DNA from: Cyanobacteria bacterium SBLK
GTDB lineage: Bacteria; Cyanobacteriota; Cyanobacteriia; Cyanobacteriales; Spirulinaceae
NCBI GenBank assembly: GCA_017746715.1
Contig: JAGHZQ010000065.1
Coordinates: forward strand, 62,001-126,000
Length of the DNA: 64,000 bases
Direction of reading: 5' to 3'
Under the pieces are notes generated by a model. It was not told where the DNA came from. It did not search any database and saw only the letters and a list, made by a program, of their open reading frames with translations. Of this stretch, positions 8,475-15,225 are shown in pieces; position 1 is the first letter of the stretch, and every line of letters begins with the position of its first letter. Position numbers and translations under genes: made by a program.

Positions 8475-8616
8475 ATTAGGTTGAGGATTTAGCGATCGCC
8501 TTGCTTTGAGAAAAATCGTTTCTCCCGAGGCGATCGCTCTCCTCAAATGTTCTTTTTCGCTCTCAAAGGGGCGAGGAAAATTAAGTTATTTTCTCTTTCC
8601 CGTTAACAATTTAGTC

Positions 8617-8622
8617 TATAAT
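8617..8622 (+). promoter_or_regulatory. Possible -10 box upstream of the GAMT-like gene
   Basis: TATAAT, 44 bases before the ATG at 8667. No good -35 box stands 17 bases upstream, so this is a weak candidate only. Confidence 0.3.
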
Positions 8623-8666
8623 TAGAAGCGCTTTGATTTTGAGTCGTATAAGTTCCCTATTTAGTT

Positions 8667-9356
8667 ATGAACCAACCCATAAATGGCTATATTCCCAAAG
8701 GAGACAGCAAAGCTGATTGGAATAACGCATCAGCTGAATATTCTGAGGAAGACGAAAAGCTAACGATTTTGGGTCATCCCGTGATGGAACGCTGGGAAAC
8801 CCCCTATATGAAAGAACTCGCTGCAATCGCGACAAGCAATAGAGGGCGAGTTTTAGAAGTCGGTTTTGGTATGGGAATTTCTGCTTCTTTCGTACAAAGT
8901 TTTCCTATTCTCGAACATACTATTATTGAAGCCAATGAAGGAGTATTTCAACGCCTCTTAGAATTTCAAAAAACAGCAACCCAGAAAGTTACGCCCTTAT
9001 TGGGAATGTGGGAAGAAGTCGTTCCGACTCTACCCGATGGGAGCTTTGATGGGATTCTTTACGATACCTATCCTATTGCTGAAGAAGATCTGCATACCCA
9101 CCAATTTCGCTTTCTCAAGCATGCTTATCGCCTCCTGAAGCCCGATGGAATTATAACCTACTGTAACTTAACATCTTGGGGCAATCTTAAAAGCCAATAT
9201 CCAGACGATCGCAAACTGTTCGAGCAAACTCAAATCCCTTATCTTCAAAAAGCTCAATTTTCTCGGTTCGATATGAAAATTGTTCGGGTCGATCCACCCT
9301 CAGATTGCCAATATTATAAATTTAAAACGATTCTCGCTCCCATTATCCAAAAATAA
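8667..9356 (+). CDS. Guanidinoacetate N-methyltransferase homologue (GAMT family)
   Basis: 229 residues, close in length and in nearly every recalled motif to animal GAMT. 'PVMERWETPYM' (38-48) is followed by SAM motif I 'LEVGFGMGIS' (63-72), 'EANEGVFQRL' (88-97), 'LPDGSFDGILYDTYP' (122-136), 'HTHQF' (143-147) and 'LLKPDGIITYCNLTSWG' (156-172). Guanidino-binding residues of mammalian GAMT appear retained: Trp18, Glu44 and Asp133. The expected reaction is SAM-dependent methylation of guanidinoacetate to creatine. It is followed 33 bases later by an EamA permease, and an L-arginine:glycine amidinotransferase is encoded just beyond on the other strand, giving both steps of creatine synthesis in one locus. 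The family call is strong; the natural product is inferred. Confidence 0.9.
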   Translation: MNQPINGYIPKGDSKADWNNASAEYSEEDEKLTILGHPVMERWETPYMKELAAIATSNRGRVLEVGFGMGISASFVQSFPILEHTIIEANEGVFQRLLEFQKTATQKVTPLLGMWEEVVPTLPDGSFDGILYDTYPIAEEDLHTHQFRFLKHAYRLLKPDGIITYCNLTSWGNLKSQYPDDRKLFEQTQIPYLQKAQFSRFDMKIVRVDPPSDCQYYKFKTILAPIIQK

Positions 9357-9389
9357 TCGCTGTGATTCTGCGGTATCTTTTTAATTTTA

Positions 9390-10352
9390 ATGACAGAACA
9401 GTTAAAAATTTCCCAAGAAAATGAATGGCCGATCGGAAATCTAATCGCGATTTCTACCTTATTTGCCGCTTTGTTAACCTATTCTGCGGCAGCTATCTTT
9501 ATTCGTTTGTGTGAAGAGGAAATCAGTCCTAATGCGACGGTATTCGATCGCTTGGCGCTTGCTACTCTTGTCTTTGGATTTTGGAAAGGTCTTCAGATCG
9601 TCCGTCAGAAAATTTCCCCGGAAAACCCTCCGCAACAGGAGCAAAATCTCGGTCGAGATTGGTGGTTGTTGCTAACAATGAGTGCTTGTTATCTCGGCTT
9701 GCAAATTTCATGGGCTTGGTCGATTAGTCAAACGACTGTTGCCATGTCAACTCTATTGATTAGTTTAAAACCTATCTTTACCTGTCTCTTTGCTTGGATT
9801 ATTTTGGGACAGCAATTTAGCAAGAAATTCTTGATAGGCGTAATTATCGCGATCGCTGGTACGGGAATTATTACTTTGGGCGATCTGCAAATGGGGGCGG
9901 GAAAAATCCAAGGCGATCTTGCCGCTTTGCTCGCTGCAGTTTTGGAAGCCGCATATTTGCTAACTCTAGAAAAATTGAGAACCAAATTAGATTCGATCGC
10001 GATCGTGTTCTGGTGTTGCGGACTGGGGACTTTAGCAAGTTTTCCGATTTTTTTGTTGACTGAAGAGAGAGTATTTCCCATTTCAATAAAGGGATGGATA
10101 TTTGTTATTTCTCTGACGATAGTTTGTCAAATATTGGGTCAAGTTTTTCTGGCTTATAGTCTCAAACAATTTTCATCTGGATTTATCTCCCTTCTGCTTC
10201 TACTCGAACCTATTTTAGTAGCGAGCGCGGGTTGGGCAATTTTTGGAGAACAACTAGATTTATTAGATTGGATTGCTTTGCTAATCATCTTACTCGGTCT
10301 ATATATCACCCTAATCAACCAGCCCGTTAAAACCACTGCCGATAAGTTTTAA
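9390..10352 (+). CDS. EamA/DMT-family transporter
   Basis: 320 residues, about ten hydrophobic segments in two EamA repeats (residues about 20-150 and 170-310), e.g. 'WWLLLTMSACYLGLQISWAW' and 'IALLIILLGLYITLI'. Members of the drug/metabolite transporter family are inner-membrane exporters or importers of small metabolites. It starts 33 bases after the GAMT-like gene, so the two are probably co-transcribed. Its stop overlaps by four bases the end of the convergent amidinotransferase gene. Position suggests it moves guanidinoacetate, creatine or a related compound, which is inference only. Confidence 0.85.
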   Translation: MTEQLKISQENEWPIGNLIAISTLFAALLTYSAAAIFIRLCEEEISPNATVFDRLALATLVFGFWKGLQIVRQKISPENPPQQEQNLGRDWWLLLTMSACYLGLQISWAWSISQTTVAMSTLLISLKPIFTCLFAWIILGQQFSKKFLIGVIIAIAGTGIITLGDLQMGAGKIQGDLAALLAAVLEAAYLLTLEKLRTKLDSIAIVFWCCGLGTLASFPIFLLTEERVFPISIKGWIFVISLTIVCQILGQVFLAYSLKQFSSGFISLLLLLEPILVASAGWAIFGEQLDLLDWIALLIILLGLYITLINQPVKTTADKF

Positions 10353-11497
10353 TTTAAAGCTGGAAAATAATCCTCGCAATCTCCTTTTCTACGAATATCC
10401 CAAGTGGCACAATGTAAAGAACCGCCAAATTCAAAGACATTTCGGAAAGGAATAGTAAAAACTTCAAATCCATGTTTCTCTAAGAGTGCTTGTAATGGTT
10501 TTTCTCGTTCCTCAATAATAACTTTCTCTGGAGATATACTCAAAACATTCATGGATAACCATTTGCTCGATTGGCAAAATAAAGGCATTTCATCATTGTT
10601 GGAAGTGGGCTGCGGTGCAAAAATAAACTCCCAACCACTATCGCGAAATATTTTTTCTTCCTCGGCAAGAATGGGTCTTTCTGGATTGGTTAACACTAAG
10701 CCGGGACGTAGGGGAACGAAGGTACAATCAATATGAGAAGGGAAAAAGTCGAGAGGAAAATGAACGGCATGAACGCGAAATCCTTTGGGTTCTAAATGTC
10801 TTTTCAGCCATTGGATACCCTTTCGGTTTGTGGTCATGGATTCTTGAACAAAAATATCCCGTCCAAAACGACTGCAATCTGCCGCATCAAAAATCACTTC
10901 AGATTGAGTCACGCAAAACTCAAAATTGTGCATGGACGCAAATCTTTCTTCTAAGGACCACGCCCAAAAATCCTCGCGGTACATTTCGTCTGACATGGTG
11001 GGTTTGGGTGCAGCAGTCCAAACGACTGTAGGATCGCTATCCCAATATTCGTAAACCAATTTGCGATAGGGAAGATATTCAAAAAAGCGACCCCGCCTTG
11101 ACATAGTCGCTTCAACAATTTCATTCCCAAATGTAATCATTACATCCCTCGGACAAACATTACAATATTGATTGACAACCTCAAAATAAGGGGTTTTCAG
11201 AGATTGACGAAAATCATAGACTTCAGGTCTTCTAACAATAACCCCTTGAGATTCCAACAACGCAACTAGTCCGGCTAGCTCTTCATTAGCTTTATCAGTA
11301 GTTTTTTGTTTTTTTGGCCCGGTTGGAAAGGACATAATTTCTGCTAACTTTTTATCTCTTAACTGAGGATGATTTCCGGGTTCGGTTGGTTCAAAACAGG
11401 CATAATCTGCAATACCTACGATAATTTCTTCAAGATCGTCCCACTCATTCCAAGAGTTAACCAAGATAGCGCGATTTTCAGTTGAACCTATTGTCAT
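10349..11497 (-). CDS. L-arginine:glycine amidinotransferase family protein (AGAT/CyrA-like)
   Basis: 382 residues. Signature blocks of the AGAT family: 'SWNEWDDLEEIIVG' (15-28), 'VRRPE' (88-92), 'RGRFFEYLPYRKL' (135-147), 'TAAPKPTMSDEMY' (161-173), 'FDAADCSRFGRDIF' (203-216), 'HIDCTF' (255-260), 'SSKWLSMNVL' (310-319) and 'GGSLHCATWDIRR' (358-370). The catalytic triad is visible as Asp204, His255 and Cys363. The enzyme moves the amidino group of arginine to an amine, normally glycine, giving guanidinoacetate plus ornithine. At the two positions where the cylindrospermopsin enzyme CyrA is reported to differ from human AGAT (Asn300 to Phe, Met302 to Ser) this protein has Phe252 and Ser254, so it is of the cyanobacterial type. 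No toxin PKS/NRPS genes are nearby; the neighbour is a GAMT homologue. Confidence 0.9.
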   Translation of the reverse strand: MTIGSTENRAILVNSWNEWDDLEEIIVGIADYACFEPTEPGNHPQLRDKKLAEIMSFPTGPKKQKTTDKANEELAGLVALLESQGVIVRRPEVYDFRQSLKTPYFEVVNQYCNVCPRDVMITFGNEIVEATMSRRGRFFEYLPYRKLVYEYWDSDPTVVWTAAPKPTMSDEMYREDFWAWSLEERFASMHNFEFCVTQSEVIFDAADCSRFGRDIFVQESMTTNRKGIQWLKRHLEPKGFRVHAVHFPLDFFPSHIDCTFVPLRPGLVLTNPERPILAEEEKIFRDSGWEFIFAPQPTSNNDEMPLFCQSSKWLSMNVLSISPEKVIIEEREKPLQALLEKHGFEVFTIPFRNVFEFGGSLHCATWDIRRKGDCEDYFPALN

Positions 11498-12034
11498 TAG
11501 AAATTATATGTAACTAAAGTAAACGCTAGTTTAACCTAGATTTGTAATTGTCGTACCCTTTAGAATACAAAAATTTACATTTCGCAAATGGTGTTTTTTG
11601 ATTTTGATGATTTTTCAATAAAAATCAATAGCTTAAGAAAATAATTTCCAATTGATACCGAATCGATCGTGCTAAAAGATTATTAGAAGTAATGCCTTAC
11701 TAACTTTCTTTGCAGAGTGTAAAGGAAATGTGAAGCAATTACGAATAGTTTCTTAAAACGTTTGCTACAAACTATGGACTGATTCAAAGGAGATTAACAA
11801 CACTTCTTTTTCCCGTTAAAGCAAACCCTGATGGCGATCGATTACTTTGGGAGTGAGTGTTTTTTCTCTCGATAAGGGGCGATCGCACCGTGCTAGAAAG
11901 GAAGGAACGAGTAATGTACAATCAATATGCTTACTCGTCCCGATATCTATTCTTAACTGCCGATTAAATGAGTGAGCGAGCAATACGTTTATCAACTTAA
12001 TGGCTCATCCAGTGTAGAGGTTAAAAGTCCGAAT
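11498..12034. promoter_or_regulatory. Intergenic regulatory region between the amidinotransferase gene and gpmI
   Basis: About 540 bases, AT-rich at the amidinotransferase side, without a credible large gene. It separates two divergent genes and so carries both promoters. It includes an 8-bp perfect inverted repeat, ACGAGTAA (11907-11914) and TTACTCGT (11931-11938). A Shine-Dalgarno-preceded 17-codon ORF (11914-11967) starts inside the hairpin and ends just before the gpmI candidate starts; its coding nature is doubtful. Confidence 0.5.
11907..11938 (+). repeat. Perfect 8-bp stem hairpin in the gpmI leader
   Basis: ACGAGTAA and TTACTCGT flank a 16-base loop, with GGAAGG directly upstream and an ATG formed at the stem-loop junction. 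It may be an RNA hairpin in the 5' leader or an operator. There is no T-run, so it is not a classical terminator. Confidence 0.4.
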
Positions 12035-13645
12035 ATGTCTAGAAATTCATCTCTTTCTTCCGTATCTCCTGCGGTACTCGTCATTTTAGATGGTTGGGGT
12101 TATCGCGAAGCAAGCGATGGAAACGCGATCGAAATTGCGAAAACCCCTATTATGGATAGTCTCTGGCAGGCCTATCCGCGAACCTTAATCCGAACTTCGG
12201 GAAAAGATGTCGGTTTGCCAGACGGTCAAATGGGAAACTCGGAAGTCGGACACTTGAATCTCGGTGCGGGTCGCGTCGTTCCCCAAGAATTGGTTCGCAT
12301 TTCCGATGCTGTCGAAGATCGTTCCATTCAGCGCAATCCCGCTTTAGTGGAAATTTGCCAAAAAGTTAGGAAAGCCGGTACGAAATTACATTTATTTGGT
12401 CTTTGCTCTGAAGGCGGCGTACATTCCCATTTACTGCATTTAATCGGTTTGTTAGAAACAGCCAAAGCGCAAGGCATTGACGATGTTTGTATCCATGCGT
12501 TTACCGACGGCCGCGACACGAAGGTGACTGAAGGTGCAAACGCCTTACAAAAGATTGAAGATGCGATTAAAACGATCGGCATCGGACGCATTGCAACGAT
12601 TAGCGGTCGCTACTATGCAATGGATCGCGATCGCCGTTGGGATCGCATTCATAAGGCTTACGATCTCATGACCCAAAATGGTGAGTTAAGTGGAAAAACC
12701 GCAGTAGAAATGCTTAAGTATTTTTACTTAAAGGAAACCACTGATGAATTTATCCCGCCGACCCGAATTGCCCCAGGAGCGATAGAAGCAGGAGATGGGA
12801 TTATTTTCTTTAATTTTCGTCCCGATCGCGCTCGTCAATTAACCGCAGCCTTTATGCAAGAGGAGTTTGACGGTTTTGAACGAGAGTTAGTTCAACCCTT
12901 ACACTTTGTTACCTTTACCCAATACGATCCCAAACTGCCCGTTTCCGTTGCCTTTCCGCCCCAAAACCTGACAAATATTCTCGGAGAAGTGATTGCCGAT
13001 AATGGCTTAAAACAATTTCGCACCGCCGAAACGGAAAAATATCCCCACGTCACCTATTTTTTTAATGGCGGTTTGGAAAATCCCTTGGCGGGAGAAGACA
13101 GAGAATTGATTCAAAGTCCGATGGTGGCAACTTACGATCGAGCCCCTGCCATGTCTGCGACAACCGTAACGGATACCGCCATTGCAGCCCTTGAAAAAGG
13201 GATTTACTCCCTCGTGGTGATGAACTATGCCAACCCAGATATGGTAGGCCATACGGGGAATATGGAAGCAGCTGTCGAAGCGATTGAAACCGTCGATCGC
13301 TGTATCGGTCGTCTTGTGGAAGCCGTCAGCAAAGTTGGCGGTACGATGCTAATTACTGCCGATCATGGCAATGCCGAATATATGTGGGATGAGGAACGCC
13401 AACCTTGGACGGCCCATACGACTAATCCCGTGCCATTAATTTTAATTGAAGGGGAAAAACTGAAAATTCCCGGTCACGGAGCGAGCGCCCAGTTGCGAGA
13501 AGACGGTCGCCTGAGCGATATCGCCCCCACTATCTTACAAATTTTAGGTTTGCCCCAACCCGAAGAAATGACCGGGCGATCGCTCTTCAAACCCGTCAAT
13601 TTCGATCTCAAACCCAATCGCACCCCCGTTAAAGTGGCACTTTAA
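12035..13645 (+). CDS. gpmI: 2,3-bisphosphoglycerate-independent phosphoglycerate mutase
   Basis: 536 residues from ATG 12035. The dimanganese alkaline-phosphatase-fold mutase interconverts 3- and 2-phosphoglycerate in the cytosol. Motifs: 'VLVILDGWGYRE' at the N-terminus, the catalytic serine loop 'LPDGQMGNSEVGHLNLGAGR', 'FTDGRDT', 'ATISGRYYAMDRDRRWDR', 'FNFRPDRARQ', and metal ligands in 'NYANPDMVGHTG' and 'ITADHGNAE'. The open frame extends to a GTG at 11972, but no Shine-Dalgarno precedes it, and the residues in between are Ser-rich and unlike the family start. Transcribed divergently from the amidinotransferase gene. Confidence 0.95.
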   Translation: MSRNSSLSSVSPAVLVILDGWGYREASDGNAIEIAKTPIMDSLWQAYPRTLIRTSGKDVGLPDGQMGNSEVGHLNLGAGRVVPQELVRISDAVEDRSIQRNPALVEICQKVRKAGTKLHLFGLCSEGGVHSHLLHLIGLLETAKAQGIDDVCIHAFTDGRDTKVTEGANALQKIEDAIKTIGIGRIATISGRYYAMDRDRRWDRIHKAYDLMTQNGELSGKTAVEMLKYFYLKETTDEFIPPTRIAPGAIEAGDGIIFFNFRPDRARQLTAAFMQEEFDGFERELVQPLHFVTFTQYDPKLPVSVAFPPQNLTNILGEVIADNGLKQFRTAETEKYPHVTYFFNGGLENPLAGEDRELIQSPMVATYDRAPAMSATTVTDTAIAALEKGIYSLVVMNYANPDMVGHTGNMEAAVEAIETVDRCIGRLVEAVSKVGGTMLITADHGNAEYMWDEERQPWTAHTTNPVPLILIEGEKLKIPGHGASAQLREDGRLSDIAPTILQILGLPQPEEMTGRSLFKPVNFDLKPNRTPVKVAL

Positions 13646-13655
13646 CAATTCGTAA

Positions 13656-14078
13656 TTACCCATTCCGAAATAATTCAAATACCTGACGACAAAAGCCTTT
13701 TAACCTCTCTGCTACATCAGTAGCGGGGAGGTATTTTCCTTCAAATTGCCAGTTAGCGATCGTGGACAATCGCCAGGCTTCCCCTTGATGGTTAAAGGCG
13801 GCAGTTTCCATCCCAATCACTTGATAAGAATCCTCGAGGGGGTCTTGATAAAAGCGAATCTGGACGAGAATGCTGCGTCCTTGGAGACGAGGACTCCACC
13901 CGGGAAAGTGAAAGCCAATATCGATAGAATCGGGATCCAACCAATCTCGAGTATCGGGGTCGTTGCACCAAGGTTTGAGATCGGCTTTAGAATCGGGAAA
14001 CTCAGCCTTAAACAAGTTCACCACGGCAGCAATTTTGCTTGCGACCTTAACACTTCTGACTTGTTCTGCTGCGTTCAT
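13656..14078 (-). CDS. Conserved-looking hypothetical protein
   Basis: 140 residues, soluble, no signal peptide or membrane segment. Aromatic-rich middle ('DSIDIGFHFPGWSPRLQGRS') followed by 'VQIRFYQDPLEDS' and an amphipathic C-terminal helix. It starts with ATG and convergently faces gpmI with only 10 bases between them. The balanced composition and full-length frame indicate a real gene; I do not recognise the family. Confidence 0.65.
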   Translation of the reverse strand: MNAAEQVRSVKVASKIAAVVNLFKAEFPDSKADLKPWCNDPDTRDWLDPDSIDIGFHFPGWSPRLQGRSILVQIRFYQDPLEDSYQVIGMETAAFNHQGEAWRLSTIANWQFEGKYLPATDVAERLKGFCRQVFELFRNG

Positions 14079-14241
14079 GCCTTGTGCTCCTCGGTTAACA
14101 ATACTTAAAGAATGGTTTATATACTAATTTACGGACAAAATCGGGCCAGTTTGTTCGTTGGTTTACGAAATCGGGAAACAGCGACAACTTTAAGCGCTTA
14201 TTTCCCTTATACTGCAATCTATTGAGGAGAATCGAAAAAGA

Positions 14242-15075
14242 GTGTTAATAAAAGAGACTATTCGCGTGGGTTCGCTGGAATGGTTTTATCGAGAAGAGAA
14301 ACCGGAAGGCGAGAGCGATCGCGCCACCATCGTTTTTTTACACGGCATTCCGTCCCAAAGTTATAGCTGGCGAGTATTGATGTCCCAACTTTGCGATCGC
14401 GGCTATCGGGCGATCGCCCCCGACTGGATCGGTCATGGGTTTTCTGATAAGCCGGAAAAACGGGAATTTGCTTACACCCCCGATGCCTATATCGACGTTT
14501 TGGGCAAATTACTGGACGCTTGGGAGTTAGATAAGATTCATTTAGGGGTACAAGGCTATTTGGGGTCTGTAGGGTTGCAATATGCCTTACAAAACAGCGA
14601 TCGCATTGAAAGTTTGCTGATTTTTAATACCCCTCTCGATCCGACAGCAAAATTACCTTGGAAAATGCGTCAATGGGGCATTCCTTACGTGGGGGACATG
14701 CTAACCCAAGATCCTTTGTTAATCGATCGCACGTTGGAAGGGGGAAGTGGTTTCGTCGTCCAAGATGACGATTTAGATATTTATCGCCGTCCCTTCCTCA
14801 AAGAATCGGCTGCGGGGAGGGCATTAAACGCCACCGTCCAAAATCTTCGCCTCCCCAAAGCAACGGAAGAAATTAAAAACGGTTTGGAAAAATGGGACAA
14901 ACCCGCGCAAATTATTTGGGGAGAAGGAGACCCTTGGTTAAAACTCGATGCGGTGGAAAGTTTGGTAAAAGCAAACCGTAATATTCAGTTAGAAAAATTA
15001 CCGGAAGCCAAACATTATCCCCAAGAACATTGGGGTCAAGAAATCGGGGCGATCGTAACGCGCTTTTTGCCATAA
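14242..15075 (+). CDS. Alpha/beta-hydrolase-fold protein without a visible nucleophile
   Basis: 277 residues starting at GTG 14242, about a dozen bases after a GAGGAGA Shine-Dalgarno. It has the haloalkane-dehalogenase-like layout: oxyanion motif 'FLHGIPSQSYSW' (about 33-44), 'APDWIGHGFSDKP', cap domain, and late His in 'EAKHYPQEHWGQEI'. At the nucleophile elbow, where relatives have V-Q-D-W-G-G or G-x-S-x-G, the sequence reads 'GVQGYLGSVGLQYAL', so the Asp/Ser is replaced by Gly. Either another residue serves catalysis or the protein is a non-catalytic member. I believe similar proteins occur in other cyanobacteria, but this is from memory. Standalone gene upstream of the NACHT protein. Confidence 0.8.
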   Translation: MLIKETIRVGSLEWFYREEKPEGESDRATIVFLHGIPSQSYSWRVLMSQLCDRGYRAIAPDWIGHGFSDKPEKREFAYTPDAYIDVLGKLLDAWELDKIHLGVQGYLGSVGLQYALQNSDRIESLLIFNTPLDPTAKLPWKMRQWGIPYVGDMLTQDPLLIDRTLEGGSGFVVQDDDLDIYRRPFLKESAAGRALNATVQNLRLPKATEEIKNGLEKWDKPAQIIWGEGDPWLKLDAVESLVKANRNIQLEKLPEAKHYPQEHWGQEIGAIVTRFLP

Positions 15076-15225
15076 AGGGGGGGGATTGAGTGCGATCGCT
15101 TAAAAATACCATCGTATAGTTAATGCGATCGCACCGTGTCTTTTGGAGTGCTGCCGTTTTGTTGTATATTTTGCTATAACAGAGAGAAGATACAAGCGTA
15201 TTTCTCAATTAACGGATAATTTCCA

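Noticed and set aside
12035..13645. Cylindrospermopsin or saxitoxin cluster around the amidinotransferase
   Set aside because: No PKS, NRPS, sulfotransferase or other toxin genes flank it; neighbours are gpmI and a GAMT-type methyltransferase.
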